Shown here piece after piece: positions 34,777-44,023 of a stretch of DNA of 64,000 nucleotides. The notes under the pieces were generated by a model, which made no database searches, was not told where the DNA came from, and saw only the letters and a list, made by a program, of their open reading frames with translations. The position numbers were made by a program, and so were the translations under genes. Each line of letters opens with the position of its first letter. Position 1 is the first letter of the stretch. The DNA is from Jackrogersella multiformis (taxonomy: Eukaryota > Ascomycota > Sordariomycetes > Xylariales > Hypoxylaceae). The DNA lies in NCBI GenBank assembly GCA_902806575.1, contig CADCXD010000007.1:868001-932000 (forward strand). The letters run 5' to 3'.

Positions 34777-36976
34777 TCATCCTCGCACCCCACGCTTCCG
34801 CAGCTTCGCCGCCCGCAACTCGCCAGCGCCCTCGAACATGGCATCGAACTCTGGCGCGGGCGTGCACGCCCTCTGGTACTGGTAGATGCCCCTCGCGAGA
34901 GCGCTCCTCCTACCACCCCCGCTCATATCCCCCCCACTTCTACTATTACTATTACTATTACCATCACCGCCGCCGTCGTCGTCGTTCTCGATCTTCCTCC
35001 ACTCCAGCCCCAGCGCCGCGAGGAAACCCAGCACCGCCGCCCCGGCGGAGATGTAGTACGTGTGCCGCAGGCCCAGCATGTACGCGTCCAGCACGGCGGC
35101 GAGCGCGTCGTCGCGGCGCGCCCCGGCGAGCACCTCGCGGACCTGGGCGGCGCCGCTGCGCGTCAGCAGCTCGGGGTCGAGGGGGGGCGCGATGCGCTCC
35201 AGGCCCGCCACCAGCGTGTTCTGGAAGACGGTCTGGGCGGCGGCGACGGAGAGCGCGCCGCCCAGCGACTGGAAGAACTGCACGCACGACGTGGCCTGCG
35301 AGACCAGCCCGCGCGGCACCACGTTCTGCACCACCACCACGCTGGCCTGGAACCCCACGCCCGTGCCCAGCCCGTCCAGCACCTGGTACCCGAACCACGC
35401 GGCGAAGGGCGTGCGCGGCGTCAGCGTCGCGATGAGCCCCGCCCCCACGGCCGCCAGCGCGATCTCCCCCAGGATGAACGGGTTGTAGTACCCCGTCACC
35501 GTGATGAGGGCCCCGGACACGACCGAGCTGATCACGACCGAGATTAGGAGGGGGAGCAGCTTGATGCCCGCCGAGACGGCGCTGGCGCCTTGGATGGCTT
35601 GGAAGTAGAGCGCTGGATGGGGGGTTAGGTGGGTGTCTTGCACAAGCTGGATGTTGATGGGTTGGGGTTGGGGTTGGATGGTGTGGTAGGGGTTGCTTAC
35701 AGAGGTAGTAGATCAGGGAGAAGAACGATGCGCCGAAGAAGAGAGAGAACTATGGTATTTGAAGTTAGTACTTAATTTCCATTTTCGGAAGGTGTCGAGG
35801 TTTGTTTTAGCCTAGGGCCTTGTTTCGTTCTCGAAATAGCCATGATTTGAGGTGGTTTCTGCTAGTGGGAATAGGGGTTGGGTAGGTATCGACGGATGTG
35901 AAAATATGCTCACCAACATAGCGCACAGCAAGTTTCTGTCCTTAAAGAATTTCGGAGGCAATAGCCCCTTATCCTGCTGGTAGTGCTCGATGCCTATGAA
36001 GATCAATGTCATGGCACCGGCACCGGCGAATAAGCCAATGATACATCGGTCATTCCACTGCGACATCTAAACTTAGCAATCGATCTCTACCGGCAAGCCG
36101 TAGTAGCGACTATGCGCTTATTATACGTATACTTACTGCGTATCTAACACCGCCCCACTGGAGCGCTAGGAGGAACAAGACGATTGCTGGTATTAGGACC
36201 ACAGCCCCTATTAAGTCAAGTTCCAGGATACGGGAGAGGAAGGATTGGTTATCAGGGTTGTTGACCCGGGATATGTTGAGAAAGAAGAATATCACCACCA
36301 TCGCGAGCCCTCCGACGGGAAGGTTGATATAGAAGCACCATCTCCAGGTAAGATGATCGGTGAAGGCGCCTCCGAGCAGCGGTCCGGCCACAGAGGCGAT
36401 TCCCCACATACACCCGAACATGCCGAACATGAAAGGCCGCTTTCGCAGAGGCAGAGCGTACGAAAGGATTACGATGGAGCCGGAAAATAGGCCGGCACTT
36501 CCCATCCCGGCAATGGCACGTCCGACGATGAAGACGGTAGAAGACGGTGCCACAGCCGAGACCAAGCTGCCGGCTTCGAAGACCGCCACGGCACCCAGGT
36601 ACGAGTACTTGATGTCGAAGATCCTGTACACCTTGCCGTATAAGGGCTGCAAGGCAGTAGAGGTCAAGAGGTACGAGCTCCCATACCAACCGATGTCCTT
36701 GACGCTGCCATACTCGCCAGTGATGGCACCTAGAGCCGGAGCGATTATGGTCTGGTCTAGGGCGACGAGGAAGACGGCCAGACATAGAGATAGGATAACT
36801 AGGTGCAGTTTGAGGCCCGAAGGATACCCGTCATCGTTTTCGTCCCGGCATAGACCAGAGCTCAACTGTATGTCAAAGGCCGTTTTAGAAAGATCAATAT
36901 CGTACAGCCCCTTGTCCTCCCAAGACTTCGTGAGATCGGTGGAATTGGCAAAGGTCTCTGTCGCCGAGAGAGGCAT
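34777..36976 (-). CDS. MFS multidrug efflux transporter (DHA2, 14-TM)
   Basis: Four exons (36976-36137, 36057-35914, 35749-35701, 35612-34777) encode 622 residues. The N-terminal domain has the DHA2 motif LDQTIIAPALGAI in TM1, then GWYGSSYLLTSTALQPLYGK, and VGRAIAGMGSAGLFSGS. TM5 contains WGIASVAGPLLGGAFTDHLT, followed by WRWCFYINLPVGG. The second half includes YYLSLYFQAIQGASAVSAGI and DGLGTGVGFQASVVVVQN. The C-terminal tail is cytosolic, with Asp/Gly/Asn/Ser runs. The family exports toxins and drugs by proton antiport, often as cluster self-protection, though no biosynthetic genes adjoin it. The acceptor of intron 1 was placed at 36058 to give RYAWNDRCIIGLF. Intron 2 is long (164 nt) and exon 3 short (49 nt). 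Confidence 0.93.
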
Positions 36977-39674
36977 CTTGAAGTGCTCGAACGTCTAAAA
37001 CCGTGTCCTTTGAGTGAATTTCTCGCTGCCGCCTAGGACGGGTGATTGTTGGAAGGTGACAGGGCTGGATAAAGGGCTACGTGTGGCATGCAACTACAAG
37101 CAAGTAATATGTATGATGTGTATTTTCTATAACTAATAAAATACGGAAGCAGAAAATACGTACGTAATAATGGTCTTCTCTGAGGCTTTCATGATACCTA
37201 CCTAGGTAAATAAGAGAATCATGGGAAAATACGCTCAGTCCGCATGGCAATAGGGGTAAGATGTAAAAAATAGGCTCTATGTAAGCTACGGCATAACATC
37301 TGAGTTTAATTTCAATTGCCGACAGACTCGGAGGGCATAATACGAAGTGAGAGTCATGTTAGAGCACCACAACTCCCCTTGTAGCAAGCATGCAACGTGC
37401 AATATCCAAGATGTCGGCTTAAATCTGAGTAGAGTGGGCTCTTGATTCGCATGAGAATCACATCTGAAGTTATCTCCTATGTGAACGTAATAAACATATC
37501 ATCTAGAGACCATGTTTGAAAGGCTGCAGTGGTAGGGAGCATCCAATTTAGCCTCAAGTCGGTCTTCGCCCCTGGAAATAAGGTTGATCGTTTTTGATAT
37601 CCTCAACCCAATTCAATGGAAGTTCAGCCGAGTTGAGTTCGTTTTGACATGACGCTCATGTTAAGGTCCTGGTAATCTGTATCAAAGCGGTAACCTACCT
37701 AGGTACCTAGTCAAGATGGTTCCAAGGTTTATTTAACCTCTTGTAGGATCCGATGGGTCTTTGGAAGTATCGTTTTGCTGTAACCGACTTATTCACCTGC
37801 CACGCGAACTCCACCATCAGGGCGCACCATAGTCATCATAGTGTATTATCGAATAGGTTGATAGTCACCGGGAACAACTTGCCATCCGCCTCAAGAATCT
37901 TGGCTTGGTTGTGGTCTCCCCAAAAGTATCACAAGGCGCAGTATTTTAAGTTGTCGTCTAGATTAGCGTGATACAATTCATATTTTATAGGACCATTAGG
38001 TAGGCAGTTCCGGCTGTACTAGGATGAGCCGAGTTGAAGATCCTGACAGTGACCGGGATACCTATCGGTGAATCATTTAAGCCCTCTATTTAGCCCACAC
38101 CGATATATTCCTACAGCATAGAGCGATTAGATACCGTAGCATCTCATTAGGGAATCCGTTTTGATCACGATTCAGAGTAAGCAAACAAGTTTGTGCCAGC
38201 CTTACCTATTAAGCGACATATGCGTTCCATAATGTCTTGACCAATCCTTGCGGCTGTTAAGGTGTAAAAGACAACAATATGCTTACTCACTGATGTGATC
38301 TCTTTTTGCTGTAACCATCTAGTTTTATTAGTATCGCTGCTGAGTTGCATCTAAGCCAGTCGTCAATATCGTAACATGAAAGTAAAACCCCATGGCCAAA
38401 GGAACTTACATACCTAGGTACTTTTCTAGGTAAGTATGTAGGTATGTTTGCTTTTTCCTCACTGGAGTTATGTAGAGACAATAATCTTCATCCAGGTAGA
38501 CAGTCGAGTTGCGTAGCAAATCGGGAGGCCATTGTCACATTAAAGCAAACACACACACACACACGAGCCGACATGTTTTCCAAATCTCAAAGGCCGATAA
38601 ATATACCGCGATGAGTCTTCGATATTCGGCGTCTTGGCAGTTAAATTTAACTTCTTATTTTTGACAAGCATTTCCGTGTTGCGGCTGTGTCAGCCTAATA
38701 GTAACTGACCCTAGTCCCGCTAATAAGGCTAGCTTCCCCTTGATATTTCATCAGATGATAAGTATTGGTGAAAATATTTTTTTAAAGTGTGGCTAAAACC
38801 AAAAGGGATTGCTTTTGTTCAGGGATCTTTTCAGCTCGAGAACCGCTGTGACAAATAAACGTGATTCGACTGAGGCCAAAGACTCGCGAAGGCGGGACAA
38901 TGGTCATTTCCTCAACAACTATGTTCCTAAATGATGCTAAGTTGCCGCTTTTGCTCCTCATCGCCGCCCGTTTTACCCGTACACTCGTACTGCTTATATT
39001 TGAGATTCGGTATCTTGGGCGATTCGATACCTAGGTACTCGTGCTTCGAAGATGCCCGCTGCCTTTTCGCATGATACGTAGAAAGCAGAAGAGCTATCGA
39101 CAGCGAGGGCAAAAGCCACCGGGAACTGCCAAGTGTGTTTCTGAGAGCTAATGGCACTAAGGAATGCCTTTTGCCAAATCACCATGAAGTGAATGACCAC
39201 GGTGTTCCATCTAGGGGACTTCTGCGGATTAAGCTTACCGACTCGAAATTTTAGATACATACCTGGGTAGGTAAGTAGTCATACGGGCGTGGATCCCCCC
39301 GAGTCTCTGCGAGTTTGCCGAGCCCGCTAATAAGGAGAAATGTTCAGCTATTGGGATTTGAGTATAATTGTGACAGTTAGGCGGGTCGATACCCTTCCCT
39401 AAAGCTGCAGCTCCCTGGTCCAGGAATTATACTAGTCCCTTAGCTTTTCAGCCCAGCCAGGCAGTCAAGGCCTTTTTCGGTGAGTTTTTGTGCCACCTCA
39501 TACCCCAAGCGAGATGAGGTTGAGAAGAGATATAGGGATAAAAGGCGGGTGGTATCCTTAGGCAGCGCCACGGCAAGTTTACCTTAAGTCAGATATCTCT
39601 TCAACCTCGCCGCCAAGACTTCAAGTAGTCAGCCATCGAATTTGTAGACCTTTCCAATACGAAAAGAAGACACG
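36977..39674. other. intergenic region, 2.7 kb
   Basis: No gene is supported. It contains a (CA)n tract near 38,550 and palindromic motifs at about 37,200, 37,695, 38,408 and 39,262. The last 150 bp before 39,675 probably hold the promoter/leader of the surface-protein gene. Confidence 0.45.
38548..38564 (+). repeat. (AC)n microsatellite
   Basis: A run of about eight AC dinucleotides in intergenic sequence. Confidence 0.85.
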
Positions 39675-40451
39675 ATGCGTGCACAGGCTCTTGTTCTCCT
39701 CGTTACTCCAGTCGCCCTAGCCGTGACACCGCGGGCGCGCTCTGGCCTGCCGAAAAGCTTGTCCCAAAACAAGCTCCTCAACACGCTGGCGACCTGCGAA
39801 ATAGGTTACGTCGCCTGCGAAAACGGCTGTATGCCACCTAGCGGTATATGCTGCAATGACAACACCGACGAGTACTGTCTAGATGGCTATTACTGCATCC
39901 CAGACGCGTGCTGTCCCGACGGAGAGATATGCAACGGCTCCAGCGATGACGATGCTGAATGTGATATCGGCGAGACGGCGTGTGGCAATCTGTGCATGCC
40001 GTTAGATGGAACCTGCTGTCCCGATGACCTCCATTATTGCCCAGACTTCGGCACGTGCACCAATGATGGGTACTGCTGCGACTTGGGTGACGATTGTAGC
40101 GGAAGCAACTCTACGGATTTCTCCTCTGCGACGAATGGCTTCACTTCCACCACCAGCCGCACGACAACAAAGACAACGACAACTACCAGCACCGCAGACA
40201 GCACCGCAGACAGCACATCCACATCTAGTAGCCGGACAACGTCAACGAGTTCGACGAGCTCGGCTACCACCAGCTCGGCTACTACCAGCTCGGCTGCTAC
40301 CAGCTCGTCCACTGAAGACTCGAACACAGACGCGGTAGTCACCTCTGCCCCCACTCTCACCACAACCGTTTCCCAGCAAGCCGGTGGCATATTTACAGCT
40401 GACAGCAAGATTGCTGCCGGCATTGCCGTGGTCGCCGCATTTCTAATTTAA
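39675..40451 (+). CDS. GPI-anchored cysteine-rich surface protein
   Basis: An intronless frame of 258 residues. A signal peptide (MRAQALVLLVTPVALAVTP) is followed by two related Cys-rich modules: CEIGYVACENGCMPPSGICC and its partner CDIGETACGNLCMPLDGTCC. Each continues with further Cys pairs (YCLDGYYCIPDACCPDGEIC and YCPDFGTCTNDGYCCDLG). Residues about 155-225 are a Ser/Thr-rich stalk with TSSATTSSATTSSA-type repeats, likely heavily O-glycosylated. The C-terminus is a hydrophobic tail (KIAAGIAVVAAFLI) of GPI-signal type. The protein should sit on the plasma membrane or in the wall. The doubled module spacing recalls fungal granulin-like/CFEM-unrelated Cys-rich surface proteins; function is unknown. 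Confidence 0.87.
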   Translation: MRAQALVLLVTPVALAVTPRARSGLPKSLSQNKLLNTLATCEIGYVACENGCMPPSGICCNDNTDEYCLDGYYCIPDACCPDGEICNGSSDDDAECDIGETACGNLCMPLDGTCCPDDLHYCPDFGTCTNDGYCCDLGDDCSGSNSTDFSSATNGFTSTTSRTTTKTTTTTSTADSTADSTSTSSSRTTSTSSTSSATTSSATTSSAATSSSTEDSNTDAVVTSAPTLTTTVSQQAGGIFTADSKIAAGIAVVAAFLI

Positions 40452-41785
40452 GAATAGAGGGGATGATCCGAGGTGATGGTCAGGAAGGGAGCTTTGAGTT
40501 TTTCTTGTATATACTTTGATAGGACGCACGGAGTGATGCGGGAATACAATTGCGGAGCATTGCTCTAACATGACAAGATAAAAATAGGAAGATACGAAGA
40601 TAAGAAGGTGTCTTCGGGAAGAAAAGACTAATATTTTAATAAGGTAAAATAATGAGACGGCTATGGGTCCATTATGTAATCAAAGGATGAAAAGGTTGTA
40701 GAGTGGTTTGATTGTTGTTGTAATTGTGGGGATGGATTACATAATACATGGTTTAAGTAAGATCTTGTGTTTTGAAGTTGAAGTTTAAATCTGAAGAAGA
40801 CGTAAGAGTGGTTCAATTATTGTTATCTTCCTCAAGTTTAAACTTTAACTTCAAAACACAGGATCTTACTTAAACCACGTGCTACGTAATTTATAAGGTA
40901 CCTAGGTAAGATCTTGTGTGTTAAATGTCAAGTTACCTAAATCCTAAGAAATATAACAATATCAACACCACCACGACAGCCCCCAAAGCTCATTTGCATC
41001 ACATACCTAGGTACCTCCGATAATTGTTTGGAGCTTCAAGATAGGTACCTAGATACCTGGAAAACGGATCTCGACTACGCACTAAAATCTTTGTCCGATC
41101 GTTTTCCAACGAAGTAAGACACGAAATTCTTATTATTACACATTATCGAGTTATCTAAGTATTATATACTTAAGTATTAAAGTATTTATTTGAAATTTTT
41201 TCGTTCGCGCGGCCTGGACCATACGTATCCGGCATACACAATTCGTAATACTATTAAAATCGCTACTAATCCTGTTTCGGTTTTTCTCTAAAGAATCAAG
41301 GAGATTCACCACCACGGGCGTGGCCCTTTTCTTCTCTCGTTTCAACGACACCGTTACCAGGCACATTCCGGTTTTCTCTGTGTCTATACCCTACCGCAAT
41401 GTACAACAGCAGTTGACTGCCGTCAAATCATAGGGAGATACTATTCATTAAGATATCAGTTCTATCAAGAAGAAGTACATACCTTCTGGTCGTATAGAAG
41501 CTAAGAGGACGGCGGTTCTACTCTAACCAATCGGAGATTGGCATCCTAGACCCCGACACACTAGAGGCTCCCTACCAGTGCTCTGTGCGTCGAATTGATT
41601 CGGTGACGTCACTATAACGAACTGCAACGCTCATCGAAAGCATTTTTATGCCATTGTAATAGGTATCTATCAGATTTTATAGGCATATCAACGTAAGTAT
41701 AATAAACTTGCAAATAACGTTAATCGCATTTCTTTCTCGACCGAAGTCACAACTACTATCGATCAACCAGGATTTCCTCGAAATA
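40452..41785. other. intergenic region with hairpin repeat
   Basis: No gene. It contains the 54-bp inverted repeat described separately, a further partial copy of its arm at 40,906-40,934, and palindromic motifs at 40,899, 41,006 and 41,045. Confidence 0.5.
40736..40890. repeat. 54-bp inverted repeat (hairpin, MITE-like)
   Basis: The arms 40736-40789 and 40837-40890 are reverse complements apart from seven positions, every one a transition. They flank a 47-bp spacer. The arm core is TTTAAGTAAGATC and TTTTGAAGTT. Related arm sequence recurs at 40,906-40,934 (same orientation as the left arm) and at 43,670-43,725, so this is a small repeat family. No coding capacity. Confidence 0.8.
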
Positions 41786-42208
41786 ATGTCGAGCTTCACA
41801 ACTCTGCGCACAGCTCTACTACGAGCTCGGTCTACTACTCGTCTAGCACAAACGACCGGCCGCCTTACCTCTATCAGGCAGATCCACCAGTCCGCAGCAC
41901 TATGCGCGCCCTATAAGGATGACATGGACCGCGAGTCCTTTAAACCTAAGACGCACGAGTACACTCAGAGCGGGACAGACGAGGAGGTCGCCAGCAAGAA
42001 CGACGCCGCCTTCAACCCGGACAAGACAGACCCGGACGCCGAGAAGAAAGCCGCCGCCGAGGAAAGCAACGGAAACCCTCTAGACTCGAGTCCCGCGGAC
42101 AAGGACTTCGCAGAGGGGAGCAGAGGCAAGGAGGAGGACAAGTCGCACGGCGGGCAGAAGAAGGCTAGCAGGTCTAGTAATATGCCTAAGAAGGGCAAGC
42201 CTACCTAA
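41786..42208 (+). CDS. small conserved-type mitochondrial protein, unknown function
   Basis: An intronless frame of 140 residues from the first ATG; the upstream in-frame codon at 41708 is TTG. The N-terminus is an amphipathic, Arg/Ser/Thr-rich presequence (MSSFTTLRTALLRARSTTRL) with a cleavage-like RQIHQSAAL motif, so import into mitochondria is likely. The rest is hydrophilic and acidic/lysine-rich (DRESFKP, DKTDPDAEKKAAAEES, EEDKSHGGQKKASR) and looks disordered. It resembles short uncharacterised proteins common in filamentous ascomycetes. No catalytic motif is visible. Confidence 0.8.
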   Translation: MSSFTTLRTALLRARSTTRLAQTTGRLTSIRQIHQSAALCAPYKDDMDRESFKPKTHEYTQSGTDEEVASKNDAAFNPDKTDPDAEKKAAAEESNGNPLDSSPADKDFAEGSRGKEEDKSHGGQKKASRSSNMPKKGKPT

Positions 42209-42468
42209 AATGTGAATAGAACGTCATGGATGTTTTCATGAAGGCGCTGGTGCTTGGGTTGTACATTTCGCATATGCTCGCGTTCGGATCAGGAGTTTAG
42301 TAGCTAGGTAGCTATAGCCGTTTTGTGCCAATGCATCACGCGAGCTCTACAATGCTGCCAAACCTCATCGTGACCTCTAGCTTGTTACTTTCGGCAAGCA
42401 CAGCCATCAAATTGTAGGGGTATCACCAACTCGATATCCCACCTCCGTAGAACTCCCACCTCCAATGC

Positions 42469-43161
42469 TCAGCCATATAACCCGTCAACATCTTCCTCCT
42501 CTTCCTCGTCGTCCTTTGGAATCTCAACGGCCTTCTTCTTCGTCAAGTCTGCCCTGCACATAGGACAGGTGCCCTTACTCTGTAACCACGGCCCGACGCA
42601 CTCGAGATCGAACCGGTGCTGCCCGTGGCACGGGAGCTCGACGACCAGGGGGTAGGGGTCATCTAGAAAGGGCTCGGCGCAGATGGGACAGCCGTCGTCC
42701 TTCTTAAGCTGCTTGCGCGGCACCCGGTCCAGACCATCGAGGTACTCCTGCCTCACGCCTGGGATTTGTTCCGGCGGCGACCCGATGTCCTCCTCCAGCG
42801 CCGACATCAGCGACTGCAAGTAGTCGCGGTTCTCGGCCGTCGGGGCGTCCGCCGCCAGGGTCGCGTACTGGTCCTGCACGAGCCGGAACATGGCCGCCGT
42901 GTCCACGGGCGTCGGGCCGACGTGCTCCCCTCGCCCACGCGACGGCGAGTCCCGCGAGATCTGGTGCAGGTGCGATGTGAAACTCGACATGTCTGGCCGC
43001 CGTCGGTGGGGCGCGCGCGCCGGCTCTTTGATGTTGTGTTCGACTGTGTGTATGTAGACCATCAGACTCATTACTCACCATTCCATGACCTTCGTTCGTG
43101 CATGTCCCCGCCATGGCACCTTGAGTTATTGGAGCTTACCTTCGTAGGGATTGCTAGCCAT
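42469..43161 (-). CDS. RING-type E3 ubiquitin ligase-like protein
   Basis: Two exons (43161-43140, 43043-42469) encode 198 residues; the 22-nt first exon gives MASNPYE and joins VEHNIKEP in phase across a 96-nt intron. The RING domain occupies about 126-171: CPIC (126, 129), LPCHGQHRFDLEC (Cys146 to Cys156) and CPMCR (167, 170). Spacing suggests His150 as fourth ligand and Asp153 in the fifth position, a RING-D-type variant. A proline-free helical region (ALEEDIG) and an acidic C-terminus (DDEEEEEDVDG) flank it. RINGs recruit E2-ubiquitin; substrates are unknown. Confidence 0.9.
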
Positions 43162-43487
43162 GGTGGGCAAACCGTTTGTGGAAATAGTTGTGATTCGTCG
43201 AGTTTCTTGAGTATCTACCTCCACTCGAGCTTGGTCCTGGACTTCAAATTTCGGTAGGTAGGGTGGTCTTAGAGATTGGCCTAAAGTGTGTTATAATGGT
43301 CAAGTCCTGAGAATAGGCAGGTACCTAGCTGACGAAATTCCCGTGTTGGGGTTGAGGATACTAATCTCTGATTGGTCGGAGAAATTCCCGTAGAACCGCC
43401 GACCAGGAGGTATGTACCTGGAGAGCTTAAAGGATATAACGCATAGGACGTTTAAAATACCCCCCATAAGGGACTGAATTAAGTGAT

Positions 43488-43556
43488 CCACAGCGGGATT
43501 CGAACCCGCTTGCGTTGTGGCTTAACAAGCACGAACCAATGCACTACCGGGTGCTT
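43488..43556 (-). pseudogene. tRNA-Asn(GTT)-like relic
   Basis: The minus strand has a good A box (TAGTGCATTGG) and a perfect B box with T arm GCGGG-TTCGAAT-CCCGC. A loop TTGTTAA would give anticodon GTT, with 3' stem strand GCCAC. The matching 5' strand reads GTGC where GTGGC is needed, one G short. The 3' acceptor strand (TGTGGAT) has no partner upstream (GCACCCGG is found instead). It therefore looks like a decayed tRNA or the tRNA-derived head of a SINE. Confidence 0.45.
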
Positions 43557-43699
43557 TTAACCTACCAGGTACGTACCACTAGGCTTGTAGTGGTGTTGAT
43601 GTTTTGTTACCTAGGTATTCTTAAGTTGTAAAGTTTGATAATGGTTATGATGTTATTGTTCTCGGTAGGTTTAAACTTCAATCCCGAATGCACAAGATC

Positions 43700-44023
43700 T
43701 TACGTCATCCATAGCTTACATAATGGACAGTTCCAAGGTTTCGTACGATATCCCCAGTGGTGGTACTGTGTTTCGAAGTGGGAGAAGGATACTGTCAAGA
43801 TCAGGCTATCAGTCTTTTTGTTTCTGAACTGAATTATAGCAGTAAAGCGGCGGTTAAGGGCCTGCAGGTTTTGCTGAATCTTTTGAAGGGTTAGCTGCTG
43901 GTCTTGTTGAGTGTGCCGAATTTCCTGGTGAAGGTGGACGAGTTCTTGATGTTCAAATGGTTCAACATTCCTAATACGTGCACTGATTCTGTCGTAATAA
44001 GGTGGTGGGTTGTTCTGATCCAT
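43700..44023 (-). CDS. possible small coiled-coil protein
   Basis: A 107-codon frame. Residues 1-62 look protein-like: MDQNNPPPYYDRISARIRNV, then a heptad-type helix rich in Gln and Leu (LHQEIRHTQQDQQLTLQKIQ, QNLQALNRRF). The remainder is less convincing and overlaps a copy of the hairpin-repeat arm (43,670-43,725). It may be a short gene, a gag-like or other element remnant, or chance. No family recognised. Confidence 0.3.
   Translation of the reverse strand: MDQNNPPPYYDRISARIRNVEPFEHQELVHLHQEIRHTQQDQQLTLQKIQQNLQALNRRFTAIIQFRNKKTDSLILTVSFSHFETQYHHWGYRTKPWNCPLCKLWMT

Noticed and set aside
34651..35547. Plus-strand frame of 298 codons opposite the drug transporter
   Set aside because: It is antisense to the conserved MFS exon; Arg/His/Gly-rich low-complexity translation typical of a GC-rich shadow.
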